A stretch of DNA of 64,000 bases from Chloroflexota bacterium (GCA_029262695.1 JAJCYV010000003.1:1-64000), one strand, 5' to 3'. Shown: positions 16,771 to 28,735, counted from the stretch's first letter. Program-made: numbers and translations. Notes: generated by a model not told the origin, from the sequence alone.

Positions 16771-17256
16771 GTGGCGGACAAGGCGGAGATGCACCGGGAG
16801 CTGGAGCTGGCCTGGGCCGACCTGACCGCGGCTGTGGAATCGGTATCCGAAGAGGACCGCGAGAAGCCCGGCGTCGTCGAGAGCTGGACGCTGAAGGACC
16901 TGCTGGGCCACATTGCCTTCTGGTCCGGGCGGGCGGCCGAGACTCTGCGCTGCGTCTGCGCCGACCGGGTGGAGGACATCGCCGTCGGCGAAGGCGACAA
17001 CTGGTGGGACGAATGGAACGAGCGCGAGTACAACATCCGCAAGGACCGGTCGTTCATGGAAGCGCGAACAGAATTCCTGCGTAACTACAAAGAAGCGAAC
17101 GCGTGTCTGGACGCGGCGCCCGAGGACAAGATCAACACGAAGCTGCGCGGCAAAGAAGTGGCTGCCTACTTCGTCGGCGACACGTACGGGCACTACCGGG
17201 AACACGCAGAGCACATAAGGGCGTGGCTGCGCAATCTGGAGACGAGTGAAGATTGA
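16771..17256 (+). CDS. DinB-family putative metal enzyme inside the ATP synthase operon
   Basis: This 161-residue four-helix-bundle protein is of the DinB/DUF1706-like type. The three expected metal histidines are present: H47 in DLLGHIAFW, and H141 and H145 in YGHYREHAEHI. Members include thiol-dependent transferases and isomerases; the substrate here is unknown. It starts with GTG one base after the atpH stop and lies 59 nt upstream of atpA, on the same strand, so it should be co-transcribed with the ATP synthase genes. I know of no standard subunit in this position. Confidence 0.82.
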   Translation: MADKAEMHRELELAWADLTAAVESVSEEDREKPGVVESWTLKDLLGHIAFWSGRAAETLRCVCADRVEDIAVGEGDNWWDEWNEREYNIRKDRSFMEARTEFLRNYKEANACLDAAPEDKINTKLRGKEVAAYFVGDTYGHYREHAEHIRAWLRNLETSED

Positions 17257-17315
17257 CGAGCGACCGAAGGCCGGGGTTAGGCCCGGCCTGCCGAGGTGAT
17301 TAGCCGGAGGAAGCT

Positions 17316-18851
<1,536 letters not shown>

Positions 18852-18854
18852 CAC

Positions 18855-19730
18855 GTGGGAGCCGGACAGCTAAGGCAGACGCGGCGGCGGATTCGCTCCG
18901 TCCAGAGCACGGCGAAGATCACGCGTGCGATGGAGCTGGTGGCGGCCTCCAAGATGCGGCGCTCGCAGCTCAACGCGCTGGCCTCGAGGCCGTACGCGGA
19001 GCGCATGCGCTGGGTGCTGGCGGACCTGGCGGAGACTCTGTCGCAGATTGACCCGGCGGACCGCCATCCGCTGATCCAGGTGCGGGAAGAGATACGCTCT
19101 GTGGACCTGATCCTGGTGACGCCCAACCGCGGTCTCTCCGGCGCGCTGCCCGGGAACCTGGTGCGGCGCGCGGCGCAGTTCGTCATGGAGCGCGAAGGTA
19201 CGCCGGTCCGCATATGCGCCGTCGGCCGCAAGGGGCGGGACTTCATGCGGCGTACCGGCCAGGAGATCGTCGCCGAATTCCTCGAGCTGGGCGACTACCC
19301 TGCGTATGCGGAGGTGCGCCCGATCGCACAGGTGGCGATTGAGGACTTCATCCGGGGCGCCGCGGACGAAGTGTGGATCATCTTCGCTGAGTTCGTGAAC
19401 ATCGTGACGCAGCAGCCGCAAGCCAGGCGGCTGCTGCCCATCGAGCCGCCCACAGAGGCGGAGACAGAAGCGATCGATTACATCTACGAGCCCGGACGCG
19501 CGGAGGTGCTTGATGAGCTGCTGCCCCGCTACCTCGAGCGGGAGGTGTACGCCGCCATTCTGGAGGCAGGAGCGAGCGAGCAGTCGGCGCGCATGGTGGC
19601 GATGCGCAACGCAACTGACAACGCGAACGAGCTGGTAGATGACTTGACTCTGGAATACAACAAGGCCCGCCAGGAAAGCATTACGGGCGAGCTGCTGGAC
19701 ATCGTCGGCGGCGTAGAAGCGCTGACGTAG
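18855..19730 (+). CDS. atpG: ATP synthase F1 subunit gamma
   Basis: The 291-residue central rotor shaft has N-terminal coiled coil TRRRIRSVQSTAKITRAMELVAASKMRRSQ and C-terminal ARMVAMRNATDNANELVDDLTLEYNKARQESITGELLDIVGG, both diagnostic. The central Rossmann-like part contains LVTPNRGLSGALPGN. It starts with GTG 3 nt after atpA. Confidence 0.95.
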   Translation: MGAGQLRQTRRRIRSVQSTAKITRAMELVAASKMRRSQLNALASRPYAERMRWVLADLAETLSQIDPADRHPLIQVREEIRSVDLILVTPNRGLSGALPGNLVRRAAQFVMEREGTPVRICAVGRKGRDFMRRTGQEIVAEFLELGDYPAYAEVRPIAQVAIEDFIRGAADEVWIIFAEFVNIVTQQPQARRLLPIEPPTEAETEAIDYIYEPGRAEVLDELLPRYLEREVYAAILEAGASEQSARMVAMRNATDNANELVDDLTLEYNKARQESITGELLDIVGGVEALT

Positions 19731-21170
<1,440 letters not shown>

Positions 21171-21196
21171 GTGAGACAGGTGACAGGAGACAGGGC
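21171..21196 (+). repeat. GACAGG tandem repeat between atpD and atpC
   Basis: Three GACAGG units follow the atpD stop codon directly. AGGAGA within the repeat is the only candidate ribosome binding site for atpC, 11 nt before its ATG. Related repeats follow tupC (6192) and the methyltransferase gene (51827). Confidence 0.65.
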
Positions 21197-21201
21197 TAGC
21201 G

Positions 21202-21645
21202 ATGCCGCTTGAAGTACACGTCGTAACGGCCGAGCGCGAAGTCTACACCGAGGACGGTGTGGACGAGGTCGTCGCGCCGGGGATCCAGGGCGAGCTAACG
21301 GTGCTGCCCAGTCACGCGCCGCTGCTGACGATGATCAAGCCGGGCATCATGCGCCTGGTGAAGGGCAACGATGAGACCGATGTGGCGATCACCGGCGGGT
21401 TCCTTGAGGTGAAAGACGACCGCGTGACGATCCTGGCGGATGCTGCCGAGCGCGCCGAGGAGATCGACGAAGTGCGCGCCGAGGAAGCGCGCCGCCGCGC
21501 CGAGCGGACGCTGGAAGAGCGCGAGGATACCGCAGAGCTGGTGACCGCGGCGGCAGCGCTGCAGCGGTCGCTCCTGCGCCTGCGCGTGGCCGAGATGCGC
21601 CGCCGGCGGCGCCCGCGTGGGCCTTCCGGTCCGCCCGGGGTGTAA
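21202..21645 (+). CDS. atpC: ATP synthase F1 subunit epsilon
   Basis: The 147-residue subunit inhibits ATP hydrolysis and couples rotor to c-ring. The N-terminal beta-sandwich (VVTAEREVYTEDGVDEVVAPGIQGELTVLPSHAPLLTMIKPG) is typical, followed by the helical hairpin rich in Glu/Arg (about 85-130). A basic, glycine/proline-rich tail (RRRRPRGPSGPPGV) extends beyond the usual end. Spacing to murA is 12 nt. Confidence 0.93.
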   Translation: MPLEVHVVTAEREVYTEDGVDEVVAPGIQGELTVLPSHAPLLTMIKPGIMRLVKGNDETDVAITGGFLEVKDDRVTILADAAERAEEIDEVRAEEARRRAERTLEEREDTAELVTAAAALQRSLLRLRVAEMRRRRRPRGPSGPPGV

Positions 21646-21657
21646 CATCAGGGGCTG

Positions 21658-22929
21658 ATGGCCCTCAATCTGCGCGAGCAGACGTTCGTCCTGGAAGGCG
21701 GTAAGCGCCTGTCTGGCTCAGTCCAGGTCGGCGGCTCCAAGAACGCTACTCTGGGCGCGATGGCGGCGGCGCTGCTCGTCCCCGGCGACTGCTTCCTCGA
21801 GAACGTTCCCGTCATCGACGACGTTGAGCAGATGGCGCTCGTGTTGCGCAGCCTCGGCTGCGATGTGGAGTGGGCCGGCGATCACACGCTGCGGCTGAAC
21901 GCGACGGAGATCACATCGTCCTGCCCCGACCGGGAGATCGTGGGTACGCTGCGTGGCAGCTTCCTCGTCATGGGCGCGCTGCTCGGACGGCTGGGCGAGG
22001 CCGCCTGTCCGCCACCCGGCGGCGATATCATCGGTGGCCGCCCGATCGACGTCCACCTGGCCGGCTTTCGGGCGCTCGGCGCGGTGACGGAGGTCAGCCA
22101 GGAGATGTTCCGCGCGAAGGCGCCGGAGCTGCGCGGCGCGACTTTCTTCGCCGACTACCCGAGCGTGCTGGGCACTCAGAACACGATGATGGCGGCCGTT
22201 TGCGCCAAGGGCACGAGCACGATCGTGAACGCAGCGGCCGAGCCTGAAGTGCAGAGCCTGGCGGCTATCCTCAACGAGATGGGAGCGGACATAACGAGTG
22301 CGGGCACGAACACGATCACGATCAACGGCGTGGAGAGGCTGCACGGCGCGCGCTTCCGCATCATTCCGGACCGGCTGGAGGCGGGGACGTTCGCGATCGC
22401 TGCGGTGATCACCGGCGGCGAGGCCGAGTTGCGCGGCGTTGAACCGGACCACATGCAGGGCTTCCTGGCGAAGCTGCGGCAGGCGGGCGTCGACGTTCAG
22501 ACGTCCGGCGACGTGATGCGCGTGAGTGCGGGCGGTGAGCTGCAGGCCCTCACGTTGCAGGCGCTTCCGTACCCGGGCTTTCCGACTGACTTGCAGGCGC
22601 CGATGGCGGTGCTGCTGACGCAGGCGCAGGGTGTGAGCACGGTGCATGAACGCGTCTTCGACAACCGGCTCGGCTACATCAGCGACCTGCGCAAGATGGG
22701 AGCGGAGATAGTGACGACAGGTACGACCGCTGCTATCATTACCGGGCCCACTCCCCTGAGCGGTTCGGCGCTGAAGGCGCTGGATGTGCGGGCCGGGGCT
22801 GCCTTTATACTGGCGGGGCTCGCGGCGAACGGCCGCACAACTGTATCGGATATTTATCACGTGGACCGCGGATACGAGAGGATCGACGAGAAGTTGCGTT
22901 CACTCGGAGCGGACATCGAGAGGGCCTAA
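21658..22929 (+). CDS. murA: UDP-N-acetylglucosamine 1-carboxyvinyltransferase with Asp in place of catalytic Cys
   Basis: This 423-residue enzyme catalyses the first committed step of peptidoglycan synthesis, transfer of enolpyruvyl to UDP-GlcNAc. GGSKNA gives K28/N29 and TLRGSF gives R99. The active-site loop reads [15 protein letters not shown], so the residue equivalent to E. coli Cys115 is Asp123. Cys-to-Asp MurA enzymes (as in Mycobacterium and Chlamydia) are known to be active and intrinsically fosfomycin-resistant. A possible TAACAT box overlaps the atpC stop 9 nt before the ATG. It overlaps mreB by one base. Presence of MurA implies a peptidoglycan wall. Confidence 0.93.
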   Translation: MALNLREQTFVLEGGKRLSGSVQVGGSKNATLGAMAAALLVPGDCFLENVPVIDDVEQMALVLRSLGCDVEWAGDHTLRLNATEITSSCPDREIVGTLRGSFLVMGALLGRLGEAACPPPGGDIIGGRPIDVHLAGFRALGAVTEVSQEMFRAKAPELRGATFFADYPSVLGTQNTMMAAVCAKGTSTIVNAAAEPEVQSLAAILNEMGADITSAGTNTITINGVERLHGARFRIIPDRLEAGTFAIAAVITGGEAELRGVEPDHMQGFLAKLRQAGVDVQTSGDVMRVSAGGELQALTLQALPYPGFPTDLQAPMAVLLTQAQGVSTVHERVFDNRLGYISDLRKMGAEIVTTGTTAAIITGPTPLSGSALKALDVRAGAAFILAGLAANGRTTVSDIYHVDRGYERIDEKLRSLGADIERA

Positions 22930-23957
22930 TGCTAGGGAAGCGAATCGGGGTGGATCTGGGGACGGCGAACGTGCTGGTGTACGTGAAGGGCCGCGGCATC
23001 GTGATCGCGGAGCCGTCGGTCGTGGCGGTTGCGACGCGTGACAACAGCATCGTTGCCGTCGGCACCGACGCGCGGGAGATGCTGGGCCGCACGCCCGGCG
23101 CGATCCAGGTCGTGCGGCCGATGCGGGAAGGCGTTATCGCCGACTACGTGACGACGGAGGCGATGCTTCGCTACTTCATCGGCCGCGTGATGGGCCGCAT
23201 CTCAATGATCAAGCCGGAGGTGATGATCTGCGTACCCGCCGGTGTTACGGGCGTCGAGCAGCGGGCCGTGCAGGACGCTGCCGAGGCGGCCGGCGCACGG
23301 AGGCCGGCGCACCTGATTCCGGAGCCGCTGGCGGCGGCGATCGGTGCGCGCATCCCCGTGCACATTCCGCAGGGCCACATGGTGGTGGACATTGGGGGTG
23401 GACGCACCGAGGCGGCCGTGATTTCGATGTATGGCATCGTCGTCAGCGAGAGTGTCCGCGTCGCCGGTGACCGCCTGGACGACGCGATCGCCGGATACGT
23501 GAAGCGGCGCCACAACCTCGTCATCGGCGACCGGACGGCGGAGGAGCTGAAGATCGCGATCGGGAGCGCGCTGCCGCTGGAAGAAGAGGTCACGTACCAG
23601 GTGCGCGGCCGGGACCAGATCACCGGGCTGCCGCGCACGATCACCGTGACGTCTTCGGATGTGACGCAGGCGATCGCGGACCCGCTGCAGTCGATCGTCG
23701 GCGCGGCGCGATCGGTCCTCGAACGGACGCCGCCGGAGCTGGCCTCCGATGTCGTGGACCGCGGTATCGTGCTGTCCGGTGGGACGGGGATGCTGCGGAA
23801 CCTGGACCGGCTGATCACGCAGGAGATCGGGATCCCCTGCTACGTAGCGGACAACCCGATGGAGTGCGTGGCGATGGGCGCGGGGATAGCGCTGGAGCAC
23901 CTTGATCTGATCAAGCGCGCGCAGCCGGCCGAGGGCGAGTGGCTGGTCAGCCTCTAG
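22929..23957 (+). CDS. mreB: Rod-shape-determining protein MreB (actin homologue)
   Basis: The 342-residue actin-fold ATPase forms membrane-associated filaments that guide wall synthesis. Phosphate-1 motif [16 protein letters not shown] (residues 6-21), phosphate-2 [16 protein letters not shown], and the adenosine motif [19 protein letters not shown] are all present. Length is normal. Its ATG overlaps the murA stop codon, so a wall precursor enzyme and the wall-positioning actin are translationally coupled. No mreC/mreD follows. The next genes are on the other strand. Confidence 0.93.
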   Translation: MLGKRIGVDLGTANVLVYVKGRGIVIAEPSVVAVATRDNSIVAVGTDAREMLGRTPGAIQVVRPMREGVIADYVTTEAMLRYFIGRVMGRISMIKPEVMICVPAGVTGVEQRAVQDAAEAAGARRPAHLIPEPLAAAIGARIPVHIPQGHMVVDIGGGRTEAAVISMYGIVVSESVRVAGDRLDDAIAGYVKRRHNLVIGDRTAEELKIAIGSALPLEEEVTYQVRGRDQITGLPRTITVTSSDVTQAIADPLQSIVGAARSVLERTPPELASDVVDRGIVLSGGTGMLRNLDRLITQEIGIPCYVADNPMECVAMGAGIALEHLDLIKRAQPAEGEWLVSL

Positions 23958-24063
23958 GGCTGCCCCGTTCTGCGTTAGCCCCAAGGGAAGCGGTTCGTGA
24001 GAGAATCGATGGGTGCTTCGCCCCAACGCCGTTGGCGGGACGCCGGTGTTCTGACCGGAAGGA

Positions 24064-24303
24064 CTACTTGCCGTCCGCGCTGCGCAAAGCTCGCAATGCC
24101 CGGTCCGGGTCGTTAAGCAGGTACGCCAGGTTCTCCCACGTTATCCGCCTGGGGTTTTGCGCGCCCGAAGGGATCCAGTCGAGGCTCCCTCGCGAGATCC
24201 GCATCTCGCCCAGCTTCTCGTCATCGCTCCAGACAGCGATCGTCGTGTCGACGTTCTTCAGCGGCTTTGTCGGCAGGCTGATTTCGATGTGATGCTTTGG
24301 CAC
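24064..24303 (-). CDS. Conserved small hypothetical protein
   Basis: This 79-residue basic/acidic soluble protein begins KHHIEISLPTKPLKNVDTTIAVWSDDEKLGEMRISRGSLDWIPSG. Similar short proteins occur in many bacteria next to unrelated genes, with no assigned function. The C-terminus (TWENLAYLLNDPDRALRALR) is helical. There is no signal or membrane segment. It lies downstream of rex on the same strand, separated by a dispersed repeat, so co-transcription is uncertain. The 106-bp gap after mreB shows no clear element. Confidence 0.6.
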   Translation of the reverse strand: MPKHHIEISLPTKPLKNVDTTIAVWSDDEKLGEMRISRGSLDWIPSGAQNPRRITWENLAYLLNDPDRALRALRSADGK

Positions 24304-24317
24304 AATTGCCTCCCGGT

Positions 24318-24341
24318 GGGCGCGGCGAGCAGCGCCCCTAC
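24318..24341. repeat. Dispersed GTAGGGGCG palindromic repeat, copy 2
   Basis: This is a perfect reverse-complement match to 51874-51897 over 24 bp. The TAG stop codon of rex (24338-24340) is part of this element. Confidence 0.75.
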
Positions 24342-24970
24342 TTCTGCGGGGCCGCGGCGGCCTTGAGGTAGTAGGTCATCCCCTGCAGTGCGAGCACGGG
24401 GTCGATGCGCTTGATGTGGACGGACGGCGGCACGTGGGCGGCGATCGGCGCGTAGTTGAGGATCGCCTGGACGCCGCAGTCAACGAGCCGGTCGATCACG
24501 CTCTGCGCGGTCTCCGCGGGGACGGCGACGATGCCAACGTCGATGGGGCTCTGGGCCAGTACGCTCTCCAGATCGGCGGTGTTCTTGATCGTGAGGCCGT
24601 TGATCTCTTTGCCGACCCACTCGGGGTCTGAGTCGAACGTCTCAACGATGCGGAAGCCCTGCGGGGCGAAGCCTTCGTAGCCGAGGATGGCGCGGCCCAG
24701 GCGGCCCGTTCCGACGAGCGTCATCCGCCACTGGCGGTTGAGGCCGAGGATGCTGCGCAGCTCTTCGAGGAGCTTGCGGACGTTGTAGCCGCGGCCCTGT
24801 TTGCCGAAGCGGCCGAAGTAGCTGAGGTCTTTGCGGATCTGGGCCGGCGTGACGTTGAGCTGATAGCCAAGCTCTTGTGAACTCACGACTTCTCGTCCGG
24901 TCGATTCAAGGGCCGCGAGGGCGCGGGCGTAGAGCGGGAGGCGGTCGATTACGACTGGGGGGATGTTCAT
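24338..24970 (-). CDS. rex: Redox-sensing transcriptional repressor Rex
   Basis: The 210-residue dimeric repressor senses the NADH/NAD ratio. The N-terminal winged helix (about 1-80) has SSQELGYQLNVTPAQIRKDLSYFGRFGKQGRGY, the family DNA-binding signature. The Rossmann domain has LVGTGRLGRAIL, and the C-terminus with NYAPIAAHVP is typical. Targets are usually respiratory and fermentation genes. A perfect inverted repeat 28 nt upstream of its start suggests autoregulation. Its stop codon is embedded in a dispersed repeat. Confidence 0.94.
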   Translation of the reverse strand: MNIPPVVIDRLPLYARALAALESTGREVVSSQELGYQLNVTPAQIRKDLSYFGRFGKQGRGYNVRKLLEELRSILGLNRQWRMTLVGTGRLGRAILGYEGFAPQGFRIVETFDSDPEWVGKEINGLTIKNTADLESVLAQSPIDVGIVAVPAETAQSVIDRLVDCGVQAILNYAPIAAHVPPSVHIKRIDPVLALQGMTYYLKAAAAPQK

Positions 24971-24997
24971 TGAAGCATCCTATGGCCATTATTTGTC

Positions 24998-25014
24998 TGT
25001 TTAATGAGTAAACA
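24998..25014. promoter_or_regulatory. Candidate Rex operator
   Basis: The sequence is TGTTTA-ATGAG-TAAACA, a perfect 6-bp inverted repeat with a 5-nt spacer inside an AT-rich stretch that also reads TTGT...ACAA at its edges. It resembles the TTGTnA-type Rex sites of other bacteria but has an unusual odd spacer. It lies in the rex promoter region. The rest of the 224-bp gap to the AAA ATPase gene shows no other clear element. Confidence 0.55.
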
Positions 25015-25194
25015 ATGTTCTGGCCTTCTTATAGCATCCGCCGAGTTTTAAGGTCAATAGCTTGTGCAGAAAAATACAAACCTTGGGCGCCCTCACCTGT
25101 GAGTTGTCGTAACGGGCACTCCCCCTGTGGCGTCTAAGTTGGTGGCCCCTATGAGCGGGCGGAGCATACGTATCCAGAAGGACACGAGGTAACG

Positions 25195-26724
25195 ATGGAG
25201 ACCGAATCGACGTTAAGAGACGAGAGCGCAAATCCGGACGACGATGCCGCTACGCGGCACGAAGACCGACCTGCCGGCGAGGCCCTGAGAACGAGGGTAG
25301 TGCCCTCGTTCCTGTCTCGCGACTCCGCGACCGAAGCGCCTGCGGACGCGCCCGAAGATGAACATGGCGATTCGATGTCGCAGTTCATTTCGCGCACGAT
25401 GGAGACTGTTGCCGAGGTGCCGCAGTCTGACGATGGTGGACCGATTCTGCGGGCGCCGAGTTCGTTCGGCGAGGTCGGTCTCTCGAAGGCGTTCCTGACG
25501 GACCTCACGCTGAAGATCATGCACTACTCCGGCGCACCTTCGATGTCGCACCTGGCCAAGCGGCTGGGGCTGGCCGGAGAGATCGTTTCCCAGATCCTGG
25601 AGACGCTTACCGAGGAGCGGCTGGTCGTCATTCTGAGCCAGTCCGACCTCTACACTGGAAACTACCGCTACCGCCTGTCCGAGAAGGGCCAGGCACGCGT
25701 CTCAGAGGCGCTGGAGCGCACTCGCTACGCGGGCCCGGCGCCGGTGACTGCGGAACAGTACACGAGAGTGATGCAGAAGCTCTTCGAGGAGAAGCAGGAG
25801 GTGAGCCGCCACGAGATCACAGAGGCGGTGAAGGACCTGGTGCTGACGAGCGATGTCTCGGACGCCGTGGCGCGCGCTCTGTTCTCCGGCAAGACGACAC
25901 TCCTCTTCGGGCCTTCGGGCAACGGGAAGTCGATGATCCTGGAGAACTTCGCGCAGGCGCTGGATGGTCACTCATATTTGCCGTATGCGATCTACGCCTA
26001 TGGGCAGGTGATCCGTGTATTCGACCCGTCGATCCACGTTCCGATCGATGACGATTCAGACAGCGAGGAGAATGGGAAATCAGACTTCGACCGGCGCTGG
26101 ATCAAGGTGCGGCGGCCAGCGATCATCCTCGGCGCGGAGATGGACCGCGGCGCGCTGGACCTGGGATACGACCCGCAGGCGCGCTTCTACCAGGCGCCGG
26201 CACACCTCAAGGCGCAGAACGGCGTGCTGGTGGTGGACGACTTCGGCCGTCAGCGCGTGACGACGACGGACCTGCTGACGCGCTGGCTGATCCCGCTGGA
26301 GCGCGGCTGGGACTCACTGGGCATGGTGACCGGTGAGAAGCTGACGGTGCCCTTCAGACTGCAGCTGCTGTTCGGCACGAACGCGCGCGTGCGCGAGGTG
26401 GCGGACGACGCGCTGCTGCGCCGCATTCTGTACAAAGTGCGCATTCCCAACCCAGACCGGGCGAACTTCGGCGAGATCCTGCGCCGCGAGTGCCGCGCGA
26501 AGACGGTCCCCGTGGAGGATGATGCGATCGAATACGCCGTCGAGAAGTTGTTCAACGAAGAAACCCTGAAGCCGCGGGCGAGCTATGCGGGCAACATCGT
26601 GGATATTCTGCTGGAAAACGCCGCGTTTGACGGGGTGAGCCCGGTGCTGAGCCGGGAGTCGTTCGACAAGACGTTCACGCTCTTTGTTACGAGTGAGAGG
26701 GAGACGGAAGACTTCGAAGACTAA
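25195..26724 (+). CDS. AAA-type ATPase with N-terminal winged-helix-like domain
   Basis: This 509-residue protein has no recognised pathway. Residues 1-90 are acidic and disordered. Residues 98-170 form a winged-helix-like domain (APSMSHLAKRLGLAGEIVSQILETLTEERLVVI). The ATPase core has P-loop GPSGNGKS (239-246), Walker B GVLVVDDFGR (343-352) and a sensor-like LLFGTNARV. It looks like a MoxR/ORC-flavoured ATPase that remodels a partner. GAGGT before the ATG gives a start. It stands alone between divergent rex and a convergent hydrolase, so context offers no partner. Confidence 0.75.
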   Translation: METESTLRDESANPDDDAATRHEDRPAGEALRTRVVPSFLSRDSATEAPADAPEDEHGDSMSQFISRTMETVAEVPQSDDGGPILRAPSSFGEVGLSKAFLTDLTLKIMHYSGAPSMSHLAKRLGLAGEIVSQILETLTEERLVVILSQSDLYTGNYRYRLSEKGQARVSEALERTRYAGPAPVTAEQYTRVMQKLFEEKQEVSRHEITEAVKDLVLTSDVSDAVARALFSGKTTLLFGPSGNGKSMILENFAQALDGHSYLPYAIYAYGQVIRVFDPSIHVPIDDDSDSEENGKSDFDRRWIKVRRPAIILGAEMDRGALDLGYDPQARFYQAPAHLKAQNGVLVVDDFGRQRVTTTDLLTRWLIPLERGWDSLGMVTGEKLTVPFRLQLLFGTNARVREVADDALLRRILYKVRIPNPDRANFGEILRRECRAKTVPVEDDAIEYAVEKLFNEETLKPRASYAGNIVDILLENAAFDGVSPVLSRESFDKTFTLFVTSERETEDFED

Positions 26725-26750
26725 GCGCCATTAGCGCAACGTAGGTGAGT

Positions 26751-26784
26751 GCCAGGGGCGGGCCGGGAACGGTCCGCCCCTGGC
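26751..26784. terminator. Bidirectional terminator-like hairpin
   Basis: A 14-bp stem (GCCAGGGGCGGGCC with GGTCCGCCCCTGGC, one G-U pair) and a 6-nt loop sit between the convergent AAA ATPase and hydrolase genes, ending at the hydrolase stop codon. Confidence 0.6.
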
Positions 26785-27654
26785 TTATCCGGCGAAGCTG
26801 GAGATCTGCTCCGCCAGCGCTTCCGGCCGTTGAATCGGCACGTCGTGGATCGTGTCCTTCATGACGACGACGCGGGCGTCCGGTACGACGCGCCCGAGCG
26901 CCTCAAGGCCGTCTTCGCGGAGCTTCTGCCACTGCCTCGCCTCGTCGTTCGTGGGCTCCTGCTGGCAGGAGATCACCATGAGCGGACAGGCCAGGGCATT
27001 CAGGAGATCGGCCGGGCGCAGGTCGAAGATGGCGCGGGCGATCTTCATGTGGTTCTCGATCGTCAGGCGGCGGGCGATCGTGCCGTCCTCGCGGATGTCG
27101 AAGTTGGCCAGCACCATGTCGCGCAGCTGGTCGCTCCAGATGTCCTTTAGCCCGGGCCAGCGGCTCATGAACCCGACGAACGTCTCGACCGGCGTGCCGT
27201 CGATCTCGGGCGGGCGCATGCGCGGCTCGGCGTCCTCCCATTGGCCGTGCTGCGAGAGGTCGACGACGCCGCCGTCGACGAGGACGATCGAGCGGACGGC
27301 ATCTGGGTTGGCGGCGGCGTAGGTCAGGGCGACGCTGGCGCCCCAGGAGTGGCCGACGATAGCTGGCGAGTCGATGCCCAGCGTTTCGATGAACGCGGCC
27401 AGGTCGGCCGTGACGTCGTCGAAGCCGTAGCCGTCGTCCGGCTGGTCGCTGCGGCCGTGGCTGCGCTGGTCCAGCGCGATCACGCGAAAGCGTTCGACCA
27501 GGTGCGGCGCAGTCAGGTCCCAGATGCGGCTGCTGGACGAGAGGCCGTGCAGAAGCACCAACGGCGGGCCGTCGCCGCCCCAGTCCCGGTAGTGCAGGCG
27601 GATGTCGCGCCCGGGCAGGGCGGCGTAGTCGTCGCGGGGCGCGGCTGCGGCCAT
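26785..27654 (-). CDS. Alpha/beta hydrolase
   Basis: The 289-residue alpha/beta hydrolase has oxyanion motif LLHGLSSSSRIWD (about residue 34) and nucleophile elbow GHSWGAS (Ser about residue 108); the catalytic His is probably in IHDVPIQRP near the C-terminus. The substrate is unknown; epoxide hydrolase, haloperoxidase or C-C bond hydrolase types share this layout. Its ATG overlaps the stop of the LLM oxidoreductase, so the two are coupled. An F420-type oxidoreductase followed by a hydrolase suggests catabolism of a cyclic or aromatic compound. Confidence 0.85.
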   Translation of the reverse strand: MAAAAPRDDYAALPGRDIRLHYRDWGGDGPPLVLLHGLSSSSRIWDLTAPHLVERFRVIALDQRSHGRSDQPDDGYGFDDVTADLAAFIETLGIDSPAIVGHSWGASVALTYAAANPDAVRSIVLVDGGVVDLSQHGQWEDAEPRMRPPEIDGTPVETFVGFMSRWPGLKDIWSDQLRDMVLANFDIREDGTIARRLTIENHMKIARAIFDLRPADLLNALACPLMVISCQQEPTNDEARQWQKLREDGLEALGRVVPDARVVVMKDTIHDVPIQRPEALAEQISSFAG

Positions 27655-28682
27655 CAGATCTGCTTTAGTTCTTCGATGATGGCGGTCAGGCGCTCGTCGT
27701 CCTGCGCGGTGCGGGCGCCGAAGCCAAAGCCGAAGGCGAGCGTGCTGAGGACGCCGCCGAAGCGCGCCTTGATCTTCGGGACAAGCTCGTCGTACGTGCC
27801 GATGATCGCGAACTCCTCCAGCATCTCGTCCGTGATCACGGCCGCCATCTCCGGCCACTTGCCCTCCATCGAGAGGCGGAAGAGCTGCTTGCCGGCGTCC
27901 TCCCAGCCGTGGGTTTCGAGCACGGGGTGGTAGGCGCGAGTTGAGGCGTAGAACGAAAGTTGCTGGCGGATCGGCGCCCTGGCCCGCTCGACCTCTTCCT
28001 CGTTGGCGCCGGTGATGATGAAGTTGCCGCCGACGAGGTCGATTTCAGAGATATCGCGGCCGGCCTTCTTTGCTCCTTCTTCGATCGCCGGGATGATCAC
28101 TTCCTTCGTGTACTTCGCGGTGTTGAAGGGGTGCATGCGAATGCCGTCGCAGAGTTCGCCGACGGTCCGGCAGTTGTAGCGATTGACGGCGGAGATGTAG
28201 ATCGGGACGTGTCCGTCCTTGTTCGGTCCGGGGTTGAAGAATGGCGAGATCAGGGTAAAGCGGTAGTGCGGACCCTCGTGCGCCGGGCGCTCGTCCGTCT
28301 GGAACGTCTTGAAGATCGCTTTCAGCGTGAGGAGGTAGTCGCGCAGGCGCGGGCCGGGCGGCGAGGGCCAGGGTGTGGAGTAGCGGCGCTCGTTGTGGCC
28401 CTTCACCTGTGTGCCGAGGCCGAGCATGAAGCGCCCGCCGGAGAAGCGCTGGAGGTCCCAGGCGATCTGGGCGGTGACCATCGGGCTGCGCGGGAAGGCG
28501 ATGGCGACAGCCGTGCCGAACTTGATCGTCTGCGTGTGCTCGGCGACGGTCATCAGGGGCAGGAAGGGGTCGTGGGCGGCCTCGGGCGCGACGATGGCGT
28601 CGTAACCGATCGCTTCGAGGCTGCGGGCCTGTTCGGCGTAGGCGGCGATGCTCGGGGCCATGACGGTAGTTTCGATCTTCAT
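27654..28682 (-). CDS. LLM-class F420-dependent oxidoreductase
   Basis: This 342-residue luciferase-like TIM barrel belongs to the family that uses F420 or FMN. Characteristic pieces are YDAIVAPEAAHDPFLPLMTVAEHTQTIKFGTAVAIAFPRSPMVTAQIAWDLQ and GRFMLGLGTQVKGHNERRY. Length is normal. GGAGGAG lies about 8 nt before the ATG. No F420 biosynthesis gene is in the window, so cofactor choice rests on family resemblance. It is co-transcribed with the alpha/beta hydrolase. Confidence 0.87.
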   Translation of the reverse strand: MKIETTVMAPSIAAYAEQARSLEAIGYDAIVAPEAAHDPFLPLMTVAEHTQTIKFGTAVAIAFPRSPMVTAQIAWDLQRFSGGRFMLGLGTQVKGHNERRYSTPWPSPPGPRLRDYLLTLKAIFKTFQTDERPAHEGPHYRFTLISPFFNPGPNKDGHVPIYISAVNRYNCRTVGELCDGIRMHPFNTAKYTKEVIIPAIEEGAKKAGRDISEIDLVGGNFIITGANEEEVERARAPIRQQLSFYASTRAYHPVLETHGWEDAGKQLFRLSMEGKWPEMAAVITDEMLEEFAIIGTYDELVPKIKARFGGVLSTLAFGFGFGARTAQDDERLTAIIEELKQI

Positions 28683-28735
28683 TTCGGGGCTCCTCCACTG
28701 GGCTCGTCGCCGCCAAGTGTATGCGAACGTCCGCG

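Noticed and set aside
23958..24063. Possible tRNA or small RNA after mreB
   Set aside because: No cloverleaf, T-loop GTTCGA or terminator could be recognised.
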